Source: Ferrovibrio sp036381655 (GTDB lineage Bacteria; Pseudomonadota; Alphaproteobacteria; Ferrovibrionales; Ferrovibrionaceae). Taken from it: DNA of 64,000 bases. Both the position numbers and the translations under genes were made by a program. How positions within the stretch are numbered: the stretch's first letter is position 1; the number at the start of each line of letters is the position of its first letter. The stretch lies in NCBI RefSeq assembly GCF_036381655.1, contig NZ_DASVCJ010000076.1, positions 1 through 64,000 on the forward strand, read 5' to 3'. Shown in pieces: positions 17,984 to 30,689 of the stretch. A model generated the notes under the pieces. That model searched no databases and was not told the DNA's origin. It saw nothing but the letters and a program-made list of their open reading frames with translations.

Positions 17984-18957
17984 TGCCCGTGGAAACGCGT
18001 ACCGTTGCGGATGACGAAGCCGACCTGCGCCTCGATCGCTGGTTCCGGCGCCATTATCCGGCGCTGCAGCACGGCCGGCTCGAGAAGCTGCTCCGCACCG
18101 GGCAGATCCGGGTCGACGGCCGTCGCGCGAAGTCGAACCAGCGGCTGATGCCGGGGCAGGTCGTGCGGATTCCGCCCGGCCTTCCGGAAGAGAATTCCGC
18201 GCCGGCCCGACCGCGCGCCGTGAGCGAGGATGACGCGCGTTTCGTCCGCTCGCTCGTGATCTACCGCGATGCCGACGTGATCGCGCTCAACAAGCCGCCA
18301 GGCCTGGCGGTCCAGGGCGGAACGCGCACGACGCGTCACCTCGATGCCATGCTCGACGCGCTCCGCTTCGAATCGCCGGAGCGGCCGCGCCTCGTGCATC
18401 GGCTCGACCGCGACACCTCGGGCGTCCTGCTGCTGGCGCGTTCGGCCCGCGCCGCGGCGTCGCTGGGCGAGGCGTTCCGGCACAAGTCGGCGCGCAAGAT
18501 CTACTGGGCACTGGTGGTCGGCGTGCCGCGGCCGGCACAGGGTCGCATCGACCTGCCGCTCGCCAAGTCGGCCGGTCCGGCGGGCGAGCGCGTCGCCGAG
18601 GACGATGAAGGCAAACAGGCAGTGACGCTCTATGCCACCGTCGATCGGGCAGGCAATCGCGCCGCGTGGCTCGCGCTCATGCCGTTGACCGGGCGCACGC
18701 ATCAGCTGCGCGTCCACTGCGCGAGCGGACTGGGCACGCCGATCGTCGGCGACGGGAAATACGGCGGGGCGCAAGCGATCCTGCCGAACGAGAGCATCGC
18801 GGCGCGTCTGCATCTCCATGCGCGGCGGCTCGTCCTGCCGCATCCGGGGCGCGGAACGATCGACGTGACGGCACCGCTGCCGGAGCACATGCGGTCCTCA
18901 TGGAAATTCTTCGGCTTCGATCCGTCGGCGGGGATCGACCCGTTCGGGGTCGACTGA
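17983..18957 (+). CDS. rluC: RluA-family 23S rRNA pseudouridine synthase, RluC-like
   Basis: A 324-residue pseudouridine synthase. The N-terminal S4-like domain (RLDRWFRRHYPALQHGRLEKLLRTGQIRVDG) is followed by the catalytic domain with HRLDRDTSG at residues 139-147, Asp142 being the expected catalytic aspartate, and the C-terminal LTGRTHQLRVHCASGLGTPIVGD. The S4 domain and the order beside a HAD phosphatase and an ATP12 gene point to RluC (23S 955/2504/2580), but RluD-like specificity cannot be ruled out by eye. Confidence 0.9.
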   Translation: MPVETRTVADDEADLRLDRWFRRHYPALQHGRLEKLLRTGQIRVDGRRAKSNQRLMPGQVVRIPPGLPEENSAPARPRAVSEDDARFVRSLVIYRDADVIALNKPPGLAVQGGTRTTRHLDAMLDALRFESPERPRLVHRLDRDTSGVLLLARSARAAASLGEAFRHKSARKIYWALVVGVPRPAQGRIDLPLAKSAGPAGERVAEDDEGKQAVTLYATVDRAGNRAAWLALMPLTGRTHQLRVHCASGLGTPIVGDGKYGGAQAILPNESIAARLHLHARRLVLPHPGRGTIDVTAPLPEHMRSSWKFFGFDPSAGIDPFGVD

Positions 18958-18996
18958 GCGGTTGCAATCCGCCGGCCAAGCCTCAAGATTAGCGGC

Positions 18997-19689
18997 ATGA
19001 CACGGCACCATCGCCTGCGTCTCGTGGTGTTCGACTGCGACGGAACCCTTGTCGACAGCCAGAACGCCATCGTCGCCTGCATGACGGCGGCTTACGCCGC
19101 AGAGGGGCTGAAGGCGCCCGACGCGGCCGCCATTCGACGGATCATCGGCTTGCCGCTCGTCGAATGCATGGCACGACTGTCGCCCGATCATCCTGCGGAT
19201 CGTCATCACCGCCTGGCCGAGGCCTACAAGCAGGCATTCTTCGCACTGCGTCAGCGGCCCGATCATCACGAGCCGCTGTTCGACGGCGTCATCGATACTC
19301 TGGATCGGCTCGACGCCGCGGGGTTTCTTCTCGGGATCGCCACCGGCAAGTCGCGCCGCGGCCTCGTGGCGCTGCTGGAACGACATGGTCTCGCCCGCCG
19401 TTTCGTCACGTTGCAGACGAGCGATCTCTGTCCGGGTAAACCGCACCCGGCCATGCTTCAGCGCGCGATCGCCGAGACGGGGGTGGAGGCAGCCGACACG
19501 GTCATGATCGGCGACACTAGTTACGATATGGAGATGGCGCGCAATGCCGGCGTTCGCGGCATCGGGGTCGCATGGGGATACCATCCGCCGGAGGAGCTTC
19601 GGCTTGCCGGCGCCGCCGCGGTCGTCACACGGTTCAGCGAAATTCCCGACATTCTGCTCGCGGACGACAAGGAGCCACTATGCGCCTGA
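18997..19689 (+). CDS. HAD-superfamily phosphatase, phosphoglycolate phosphatase-like
   Basis: A 230-residue HAD hydrolase with motif I FDCDGTLVDS (nucleophile Asp13, acid/base Asp15), motif II in GIATGKS, motif III lysine in CPGKPHPAM and motif IV IGDTSYDMEMARNAG. The helical cap between residues 20 and 90 is the Gph/PGMB type. Substrate is not shown by the sequence; phosphoglycolate is the usual guess for this family. Its stop lies 10 bases inside the next gene, whose ATG overlaps it, so it belongs to the rluC-to-ATP12 run. Confidence 0.88.
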   Translation: MTRHHRLRLVVFDCDGTLVDSQNAIVACMTAAYAAEGLKAPDAAAIRRIIGLPLVECMARLSPDHPADRHHRLAEAYKQAFFALRQRPDHHEPLFDGVIDTLDRLDAAGFLLGIATGKSRRGLVALLERHGLARRFVTLQTSDLCPGKPHPAMLQRAIAETGVEAADTVMIGDTSYDMEMARNAGVRGIGVAWGYHPPEELRLAGAAAVVTRFSEIPDILLADDKEPLCA

Positions 19690-21986
19690 AGACCGTCCTT
19701 CTTGGTCTCGTCATCCTCGTCGCGGCGCTGTCGGTGACGGCCGTGGCCATCGTCTCGTCGATCGATTTCAACCAGTATCGGGACCTGATCGCCGGGCAGG
19801 TGAAGCAGGCGACGGGCCGCGAGTTCGCGATCAAGGGGGATCTCAAGTTCGAATTCGGGCTGTCGCCCGCGATCGCGGTGAACGACGTCACGTTCGCGAA
19901 CGCGCCGTGGGGCTCGCGGCCCGTGATGGCACAGGCTCGCCGCTTCGAGGCCCAGGTCGTGCTGCTGCCGCTCATCTTCGGCAACGTAAACGTGAAGCGC
20001 GTCGTGCTGGTCGATGCCGATATCCTGCTGGAGACCGATGCGCGCGGGCGCGGCAACTGGGAGTTCGCGACCGAAACGGCCGCCAAGGAGACGGCACCGC
20101 AGGCACCCACCTCGGACGAACCCGCGCTGGCGCGCCTGTCGGAAATCGACGAGATCGATATCCGGAACGCGCGGCTCGTGTACCGCGACGGCCGCACCAA
20201 CCAGACGACGACGCTTGCCGTTCAACAGGCCCGCCTCGGCGCCGACAGCCCCACGGACCCGCTGCGGATCGAGCTGGACGGTGCGTACAACGACATCGCG
20301 TTTCATGTCGGTGGTCATGCTGGTTCGGTGCAGGCGATGTCGCAGTCGCGCGCGCCGTTTCCGGTCAGCATCAACGGTCGCATCGGCGATGCGGCAACCT
20401 TCCGGGTCGACGGTACCGTCCGTGCGCCGATACCGGGGGGCAGCTACGACCTCAGTCTTCATGCCGAGGGACCGGAGATCGCGCAAGTCGCGCGCATCGC
20501 CGGCGTACAGCTTCCCGCGCTCGGACCGTTCCGGGCCGATATCCGCGCCGCAAGCGGCGAGGGGGATCGGCTGTCCGTGCCGGAGCTGAAACTTGCGCTG
20601 GGCGAGCAGCAATTGCTGACGGCATCCGTCAGCGGCTCGATCGCCGACGTGCGCGCCTTGTCGGGCATTCGACTCGACATTGCCGCCGAGGCGCCGGAGC
20701 TTCGCGCCGTTGCCGAACGCGCCGGGGTCGAGGCGCCGATTGCCGGGCCGTTACGGCTCACCGGCAAGGTCGCCGATGCCGGGCCCGAACGCTACGCGCT
20801 GAGCGGGTTTCAGCTCGTGGTCGGCAACAGCGACCTCGCGGGCGAGGCGACCTTCGCCCGCGGCGGCGCGCGGCCGACCATTACGGCGAACTTCACGTCG
20901 AAGCAGATCGACCTCGCGGCACTTTCCGCGCCGCCCCGGGGCCCGGGCGGCAATGCGGCGCCCCCGCAGCCGACTCCTGCTGACGGCCGCGTGTTCGCGG
21001 ACGAGCCGCTGCCGTTCGATGTGATCGACGCCACCGACGGCGAGGTGCACTATCGTGCCGAAAGAATCGTGGGCGGAGGCGCGCCGATCGGGGAACTGGC
21101 GCTCACCGCCGCGTGGCGCAACGGGACCTTCAATCTGCGTCCGTTCAGCGCCGACATCGGCGGCGGCAAGCTCACGATGGAACTCGGTGTCAATGCCCGC
21201 ACGCAGTCGATCACCGGCAAGGTCGACGCCAAGGGCATCGAACTCGGCACGCTGCTGGAGCAGACCGGGATCAGCGACCTGCTGCGCCGCGGCAAGACCG
21301 ATTTCGCGCTCGAGATGCGGGGCGCCGGCCGCACGATGCGCGCCCTCATGGCCGCGCTCGACGGCACGTCGACGCTGCACGTGGGCGAAGGGGCGTTGCA
21401 AAGCAGGTATATCGACCTGCTCGGCGCCGACGTCGTTCGCGTGCTGAGCCCGCTTCAGGACAGTGGGTCACAGACCTCGCTTAACTGCGTCGTCGGCCGT
21501 GTCGAGATCAAGGACGGCGTCGCCACGCCGAAAGTGTTGTTCGCGGAGACCGGCAAGATGGTGATCGGGGGCGCGGGCGCGGTGAATCTCGGGACGGAGC
21601 AGATCGACCTCATCATTACGCCGCGGCCCAAGGATGCATCGCTCATGAGTCTCGCCGTGCCGATTCGCGTCCGTGGCACGCTCGCGAATCCGAGCTTCTC
21701 GCCGGATACGGGTGCGGCGCTCAAGGGCGCCGCCGGTGCCGTGGCGGGGGCATTGCTGCTCGGGCCCGCCGGCGTTTTGGTGCCCTTCGTGAGCGGCGGC
21801 CAAGGCGGCGATGCCACCTGCGCCAACGCCTTGGCGCAGGCAGGTCTGCGCGCCCCGGTGACGGGGACGCCGGCGCAGCCGGCGCCGGGTACGACCGCGC
21901 CGCCGCAGCAGGCACCGGCGCAGCCGGCCCCGGCCAATCCGATCGAGGGCATCGAGCGCGGCCTCCGGGGGCTGTTCGGCCGATGA
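19680..21986 (+). CDS. AsmA-family inner-membrane/periplasmic protein
   Basis: A 768-residue AsmA-family protein. Residues 5-27 form a single N-terminal membrane helix (VLLGLVILVAALSVTAVAIV), followed by the family opening DFNQYRDLIAGQVKQATGREFAIKGDL and a long beta-rich body. The C-terminal AsmA_2 part reads SLNCVVGRVEIKDGVATPKVLFAETGKM, and the tail is Pro/Ala/Gln-rich before a final IEGIERGLRGLFGR. AsmA-like proteins are thought to move lipids between membranes. It overlaps both neighbours by a few bases. The role here is inferred from family only. Confidence 0.88.
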   Translation: MRLKTVLLGLVILVAALSVTAVAIVSSIDFNQYRDLIAGQVKQATGREFAIKGDLKFEFGLSPAIAVNDVTFANAPWGSRPVMAQARRFEAQVVLLPLIFGNVNVKRVVLVDADILLETDARGRGNWEFATETAAKETAPQAPTSDEPALARLSEIDEIDIRNARLVYRDGRTNQTTTLAVQQARLGADSPTDPLRIELDGAYNDIAFHVGGHAGSVQAMSQSRAPFPVSINGRIGDAATFRVDGTVRAPIPGGSYDLSLHAEGPEIAQVARIAGVQLPALGPFRADIRAASGEGDRLSVPELKLALGEQQLLTASVSGSIADVRALSGIRLDIAAEAPELRAVAERAGVEAPIAGPLRLTGKVADAGPERYALSGFQLVVGNSDLAGEATFARGGARPTITANFTSKQIDLAALSAPPRGPGGNAAPPQPTPADGRVFADEPLPFDVIDATDGEVHYRAERIVGGGAPIGELALTAAWRNGTFNLRPFSADIGGGKLTMELGVNARTQSITGKVDAKGIELGTLLEQTGISDLLRRGKTDFALEMRGAGRTMRALMAALDGTSTLHVGEGALQSRYIDLLGADVVRVLSPLQDSGSQTSLNCVVGRVEIKDGVATPKVLFAETGKMVIGGAGAVNLGTEQIDLIITPRPKDASLMSLAVPIRVRGTLANPSFSPDTGAALKGAAGAVAGALLLGPAGVLVPFVSGGQGGDATCANALAQAGLRAPVTGTPAQPAPGTTAPPQQAPAQPAPANPIEGIERGLRGLFGR

Positions 21987-22723
21987 TCAAGTCCGGCAAC
22001 GCACCCCGGCGTGCCTACCGCGAGGTCGATGTGACGCCGCATGCCGGCGGGTTCGGCGTGCGGCTCGATGCGCGGCCGCTCAAGACGCCTGCCGGGAACG
22101 CGATGGTCGTGCCGACGCGGGCGCTGGCCGAGGCGATCGCCGCCGAATGGCGGGCGCAAGGGACCCGGCCCGACATGGAACGGCTGCCGCTGACGCGGAT
22201 CGCGGCCACGGCGATCGACCGCATATCCGCGCGACGTGCCGATGTCGTCGCGGAGCTTGCGGCCTACGCCGAAACGGAGCTGGTCTGCCATCGGGCGAGC
22301 GAACCGCCGGCATTGGTCAGACGACAGGCCGAAATCTGGCAGCCGCTGCTCGACTGGCTCACTTGGCGCTTCGACGCGGCGCTGACGGTCACCGCCGGCG
22401 TGCTGCCGTGCGCACAGTCGAAGCGCAGCCTCGAGGCGCTTGCGCGGGCGATCGAGGCGCTCGACGATTTTCGCCTCGCGGCACTGTCCGTCGCGGTCGC
22501 CGCGGCAGGTTCGCTGGTGATCGGGCTTGCGCTTGCGGAGGGCCGTCTTGATGCGGGCGGCGCCTTCGATGCGGCCGAGCTCGACGCAAGCTTCCAGATC
22601 GAGCAGTGGGGCGAGGACGAGCTCGCCACGCGCCGGCGTGCGGGCGTTCGTGCCGATCTCGAGGTTGCCGCACGGTTCCTGGCGCTTCTGGGCAGCGAGG
22701 AGGGCGCGCAGGGACCGTCCTGA
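21983..22723 (+). CDS. ATP12-family F1-ATPase assembly chaperone
   Basis: A 246-residue ATP12 homologue. In mitochondria ATP12 binds the F1 alpha subunit before assembly; alphaproteobacterial homologues are assumed to act likewise. Recognisable segments are RPLKTPAGNAMVVPTRALAEAIAAEW at the N-terminal half and MERLPLTRIAATAIDRI, then SLVIGLALAEGRLDAGGAFDAAELDASFQIEQWGEDELA near the end (read in parts). It begins in an ATGA overlap with the AsmA gene and ends 20 bases before wrbA, which runs the other way. Confidence 0.9.
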   Translation: MIKSGNAPRRAYREVDVTPHAGGFGVRLDARPLKTPAGNAMVVPTRALAEAIAAEWRAQGTRPDMERLPLTRIAATAIDRISARRADVVAELAAYAETELVCHRASEPPALVRRQAEIWQPLLDWLTWRFDAALTVTAGVLPCAQSKRSLEALARAIEALDDFRLAALSVAVAAAGSLVIGLALAEGRLDAGGAFDAAELDASFQIEQWGEDELATRRRAGVRADLEVAARFLALLGSEEGAQGPS

Positions 22724-22743
22724 CCCGTCGCGCCGCGGCGGGT

Positions 22744-23346
22744 TCAGCGCGCAAGACGCGCCGCAATTTCGGCGACGTGGCGCCCCTGAAAGCGCATGAG
22801 CTCCAGTTCGTTGGCGCTCGGCAGGCGCTCGCCCTTGCCGCCTGCGATCGTCGTCGCGCCGTAGGGCGAGCCGCCGGTGATCTCGTCGAGGCGCGTCTGC
22901 CCGGCCGCGCTGTAGGGCAACCCGACGACGATCATGCCCAGGTGCAGCATGGTGGTGATGATGCTGAAGAGCGTCGTCTCCTGCCCGCCATGCTGCGTCG
23001 CCGTCGAGGTGAACGCACTGCCCACCTTGCCGTTGAGCTTGCCCTGCGCCCATAGGCTGCCGGTCTGGTCGAGGAAATTGGCCATCTGTCCGCTCATGCG
23101 GCCGTAGCGCGTCGGCGTGCCGATCATGATGGCGTCGTAGTTCGCGAGTTCGAGCGGATTGGCGATCGGCGCCGGCTGATCGAGCTTCACTCCCGCTTTC
23201 TCGGCGATCTCGCGCGGCATCAGTTCGGGAACCCGCTTGATCGTTGCTTCCGTGTTGGCAACTGCGCGGGTCCCCTCGGCGGCGGCCTGGGCCATCCGTT
23301 CCGTGTGGCCGTAGGTGCTGTAGTACAGGACAAGGACCTTGGCCAT
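22744..23346 (-). CDS. wrbA: NAD(P)H:quinone oxidoreductase, WrbA type
   Basis: A 200-residue WrbA flavodoxin-like protein that binds FMN and reduces quinones by two electrons. The N-terminal phosphate-binding loop is YYSTYGHTERMAQA and the second FMN contact GTPTRYGRMSGQMANFLDQTG; the segment TSTATQHGGQETTLFSI is diagnostic for the type IV NQO family. Transcribed against the ATP12 gene from a start with GGGAGCAGGCGA upstream. Beyond its start lies a decayed TRAP gene on the same strand. Confidence 0.95.
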   Translation of the reverse strand: MAKVLVLYYSTYGHTERMAQAAAEGTRAVANTEATIKRVPELMPREIAEKAGVKLDQPAPIANPLELANYDAIMIGTPTRYGRMSGQMANFLDQTGSLWAQGKLNGKVGSAFTSTATQHGGQETTLFSIITTMLHLGMIVVGLPYSAAGQTRLDEITGGSPYGATTIAGGKGERLPSANELELMRFQGRHVAEIAARLAR

Positions 23347-23414
23347 TCGCCTGCTCCCGGTCGTTCACCCCTTTCGGCAGGGGTCTCGTCGGCGTCGCCG
23401 CCTGAGCGGTGATT

Positions 23415-23738
23415 TCAACCGGATACCATGCCGGGAGTTCCGGGATGATGCGCCGCCGCTCCCTCCTGGTTGCTCTTCTGCGGCCGGTCGTCGGCGGCGG
23501 CAACGTCGTAGGGCGGGAACATGGGGCACTTCGCCGGAACGACGAGACTCGCATGTTGCCGCCACCAATCCCGCATCTTCCCGAAGAACGGATTCTGCTT
23601 TGCCTCGTTCTCGGCGATCGTGTGCTGCGTCCTCGGGAACTCGACGAGGATGTCGTCCGGCGTGTGCAGGATCTGCACCTTATGCTTCTCCTGCAGCTCC
23701 GTGACAGCTTCGGCCTGCTCGCACCGATCGGCCGGCAC
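23415..23738 (-). pseudogene. Degenerate C-terminal fragment of a TRAP-transporter DctP solute-binding protein
   Basis: The 107-codon minus-strand frame reads LQEKHKVQILHTPDDILVEF, AENEAKQNPFFGKMRD and ASLVVPAKCPMFPPYD, which line up in order with the C-terminal end of DctP-type TRAP binding proteins (family form: TPDDIL.EFLK.WD..A.EE.AKNPFFKK....A.LVVP...FMFPPY.FAA). Intact members are about 330-370 residues with a signal peptide; here only about a quarter remains, the aligned part has unusual residues, the usual FAANYYWP ending is lost, and no dctQ or dctM gene follows. The decoding above 23738 loses similarity. I call it a remnant, not a working gene. Confidence 0.65.
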
Positions 23739-23928
23739 TTTCCGGCCGGCTCGTTCGCCAGTCGGGCCGGCGGTTTTCGCATGGCCTCATTGCAAGAACA
23801 TCTTGACTGCCGGCCTGTGAGCCCGCAACACGTCCATTGGTTCAGGTTCGGCCGGATGCTGGTAAGAAGGTCTGCGCCGGTGCTATCAGCAGGCGTCGAA
23901 CGCCCGGGCGGACAAATCAGAGGGTGTG

Positions 23929-25461
<1,533 letters not shown>

Positions 25462-25474
25462 GGTGGCGCAGACG

Positions 25475-27475
<2,001 letters not shown>

Positions 27476-27517
27476 CAGGCGGGGCGCCGCAAAGCTGGAC
27501 CACGTAATTCTCGTCCG

Positions 27518-30500
27518 TTATTCCGCCGCCGCCTTCGGATAGTCGGTCGATTCATCGACAAGCTCGATCGGCCGGTGGTGGCCCCGGCTCAACCGGGTCT
27601 GGACCTTGTCGAGATAGAGGTAGATCACCGGTGTGATGTACAGGGTGAGGACCTGAGACACCAGCAGCCCGCCGACGACCACCAATCCCAGCGGCTGCCG
27701 CAATTCGGCGCCGGCACCGGTACCGATGGCGATGGGCAGGGCCCCCATGATCGCGGCGACGGTGGTCATCATGATAGGCCGATAGCGCAGCAGCGCGGCC
27801 TGCAGGATCGCATCCGGTGGGGCCAGCTTTTCCTTGCGCCGCTTTTCCAGCGCGACATCGATCATCATAATCGCGTTTTTCTTGACGATGCCGATCAGCA
27901 TCACGATGCCGATCATGGCAATGACGCTGAGGTCCGTCTTGAACAGGATAAGGGTCAGCAGCGCGCCGACGCTGGCGGCCGGCAGGCCCGACAGAATCGT
28001 AATCGGGTGGATGAAGCTTTCATAAAGAATGCCCAGCATCACGTAGATCACGAAGACAGCGGCAGCCAGCAGCAACCCCTGACCCTTCAGCGAATCCTGG
28101 AAGACCTGAGCAGTTCCCTGGAAACTAGTGATGATGGTCGCAGGCAGGTTCATCTCTTGCTCGACCTGGCGGATCGCGTCGACCGCCTGGCCAAGGGAAT
28201 ATCCCGGCGCCAAGTTGAACGAGATGGTCACCGCTGGAAGCTGTCCCTGGTGGTTGACGGTACTCGGGCCGACATTGAATTTCACCTGCGCCACGGAATC
28301 CAATGGAACGAGATGACCGTCGGCGGCACGAACGTAGATGTCCTTCAGCGAGGAAGGATTTTCCTGGTAGCGAGGAGATACCTGAAGGATCACGGCATAT
28401 TCGTTGCTCGGCGTATAGATCGTCGACACCTGCCGGTCGCCAAATGCGCTATATAGCGTCTGCCTGATCGTATCTGCGGTCACGCCGAGCGCCGCGGCCT
28501 TCTCGCGATCGATATCGACCAGAGCTTGCGGACTGCGGACCTGAAGGTCGCTGGAAACGTCTTGCATCTGCGGCAGATTGCGGAGCCGGGCCTCCAGCTT
28601 CGGTACGATCTCCTGCAGCTGATGGAAATCGTCGCCCTGCACGGTGTACTGATACTGGCTCTTGCTGAGCCGGCCGCCGACGCGGATATTCTGGATACTC
28701 TGCAGATAAACTTTCATGTCCGGCAGGCCGGCCATTTTTCTGCGCAGACGCTGAATAATGGCGTCGGATTTTTCCCCATGGCGCTCGTCCAGCGGCTTCA
28801 GACCGATGAACATGCGCCCCTGGTTCATGGAACTGCTGAGCCCGCTGGTCCCAATCGAGGAATTGACCGCATCGACCGCCGGATCCGCGAGGGCGATGGC
28901 GGCAGCCTCCTGCTGCAATTGCGCCATGCCTTCGAAGGAGATGTCCTGCGGCGCTTCCGTCACCACCAGTATTTGGCCGGTATCCTCGTTGGGGAAGAAA
29001 CCCTTGGGGACTACGACATACAGATACCCGGTCAGCAGAATGGTGCCGATGGTGGCCAGCAGCACGGCAAACCGGTGGTCGAGGACAAAGCGCAGGCTTC
29101 GCTCGTAGCCCTTGAACGAAGCGGTGAATATGGCCTCGAACCAGGTCAGGATGAATAACTCCCGCTTCTTGCCGTTCGTCTTTCCCGCATGCGTCTGATC
29201 GTGGCGCAGAAAACGGCTGCACAGCATGGGCGTCAATGTCAGTGACACAAAGCCCGAGATCAGGATGGCCAGGCTGATGGTGACGGCGAATTCATTGAAC
29301 AGACGCCCGACCACTCCGCCCATGAACAGGACCGGTATGAATACCGCGACCAGGGAAAGGGTGATCGACATGATGGTGAAAGCGATCTCTTTCGATCCTT
29401 TCAAGGCCGCTTGGAATGGCGACAGTCCGCTCTCGACATGGCGGACGATGTTTTCCAGCATGACGATGGCGTCGTCGACCACGAAACCGACCGATAGGGT
29501 CAATGCCAGCAATGACAGATTGTCGATCGTGAAGCCGAGCAGATACATTCCCGCGAAGGCTCCGATGATCGACACCGGCAGAGCCAACATCGGAATCACG
29601 GTCGCCGAAAGGCTGCGGAGGAACAGGAAAATCACCATGACGACGAGCGCCACGGTCAAGGCCAGCGTGAACTGCACGTCGTCGACCGAGTCGCGGATCG
29701 ACTGCGAGCGGTCGAGCAGTACGTCGAGGTTCACCTGGGCGGGCAGGGCGGCCCGGAATTCCGGCAGAAGCGCCTTGACGCGGTCGACGACCTCGACCGT
29801 ATTGGCGTCGGGCTGGCGTTGTATTGCCAGCGTGATGCTGCGCTTGCCATTATACCAGCTGGCGACCCTGTTGTTCTCGACGCCGTCTATGATCTGCGCC
29901 ACGTCGCCGAGCCGGACAGGGTTGCCGTTGCGATAGGCGATGATCAATGGCCGGTAGGAGGCCGCGGTCGCGAGCTGTCCGCTCGCTTGCAATGTGACGG
30001 CCTGGCGTGGCCCGTCGATCTGTCCGACCGGCTTGTTCGAATTTGCCGCCGCCAGTGCATTGGCAATGTCGTCGAAGCTGATCCCCGCGGCTGCCAGGGT
30101 TTTGGGGTCGACCTGGACGCGGACGGCGTATTTCTGAGCGCCATAGACGGAAACCTGGGCAACGCCAGTCAAGGTCGACAGGCGCTGGGCAATTACCGTT
30201 TCGGCATATTCGTCGACTGTGGAAAGCGGCAGGGTGTCTGAGTTCAGCGCCAGAAAAAGGATGGGCTGATCCGCCGGGTTCACCTTGCGAAAGCTAGGCG
30301 GTGTCGTCATCTCATCCGGCAGCAACCGCATCGCCGCAGTGATCGCCGACTGAACATCCAGGGCCGCGCCATCGATATTGCGGCCAAGGTCGAACTGCAG
30401 CGTGATCTGAGTGGTGCCAAGTCCGTTCACCGATGTCATCGAGGTGATGCCGGCGATTGTGGAGAATTGTTTCTCAAGCGGGGTCGCGACGGCCGACGCC

Positions 30501-30676
30501 ATGGTTTCCGGGCTGGCGCCGGGCAGTGAAGCGGACACATTGATGGTCGGGAAGTCGACCCGGGGAAGCGCCGCAACGGGAAGCAGCCGATAACCGAAGA
30601 TGCCGACGACGACAAAAGTGATCATCAGCAACGCCGTCATCACCGGACGGCGGATGCAAAGCTCGGGAAGAGTCAT
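27518..30676 (-). CDS. RND efflux transporter, inner-membrane pump (MdtB/MdtC/BepE-like)
   Basis: A 1,052-residue HAE1-type RND pump, full length for the family, with an N-terminal helix (ALLMITFVVVGIFGYRLLP), a periplasmic part, and helix 4 motif SVGFVVDDAIVMLENI with the proton-relay aspartates Asp401 and Asp402. The second half repeats the layout, including PKGFFPNEDTGQ and IGIVKKNAIMMIDVALEKRR. It uses proton motive force to export drugs, dyes or lipophilic acids. The membrane-fusion gene lies 13 bases upstream on the same strand. No outer-membrane TolC-type gene is present nearby. Substrate unknown. Confidence 0.93.
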   Translation of the reverse strand: MTLPELCIRRPVMTALLMITFVVVGIFGYRLLPVAALPRVDFPTINVSASLPGASPETMASAVATPLEKQFSTIAGITSMTSVNGLGTTQITLQFDLGRNIDGAALDVQSAITAAMRLLPDEMTTPPSFRKVNPADQPILFLALNSDTLPLSTVDEYAETVIAQRLSTLTGVAQVSVYGAQKYAVRVQVDPKTLAAAGISFDDIANALAAANSNKPVGQIDGPRQAVTLQASGQLATAASYRPLIIAYRNGNPVRLGDVAQIIDGVENNRVASWYNGKRSITLAIQRQPDANTVEVVDRVKALLPEFRAALPAQVNLDVLLDRSQSIRDSVDDVQFTLALTVALVVMVIFLFLRSLSATVIPMLALPVSIIGAFAGMYLLGFTIDNLSLLALTLSVGFVVDDAIVMLENIVRHVESGLSPFQAALKGSKEIAFTIMSITLSLVAVFIPVLFMGGVVGRLFNEFAVTISLAILISGFVSLTLTPMLCSRFLRHDQTHAGKTNGKKRELFILTWFEAIFTASFKGYERSLRFVLDHRFAVLLATIGTILLTGYLYVVVPKGFFPNEDTGQILVVTEAPQDISFEGMAQLQQEAAAIALADPAVDAVNSSIGTSGLSSSMNQGRMFIGLKPLDERHGEKSDAIIQRLRRKMAGLPDMKVYLQSIQNIRVGGRLSKSQYQYTVQGDDFHQLQEIVPKLEARLRNLPQMQDVSSDLQVRSPQALVDIDREKAAALGVTADTIRQTLYSAFGDRQVSTIYTPSNEYAVILQVSPRYQENPSSLKDIYVRAADGHLVPLDSVAQVKFNVGPSTVNHQGQLPAVTISFNLAPGYSLGQAVDAIRQVEQEMNLPATIITSFQGTAQVFQDSLKGQGLLLAAAVFVIYVMLGILYESFIHPITILSGLPAASVGALLTLILFKTDLSVIAMIGIVMLIGIVKKNAIMMIDVALEKRRKEKLAPPDAILQAALLRYRPIMMTTVAAIMGALPIAIGTGAGAELRQPLGLVVVGGLLVSQVLTLYITPVIYLYLDKVQTRLSRGHHRPIELVDESTDYPKAAAE

Positions 30677-30689
30677 GATCGTTCCTGCC

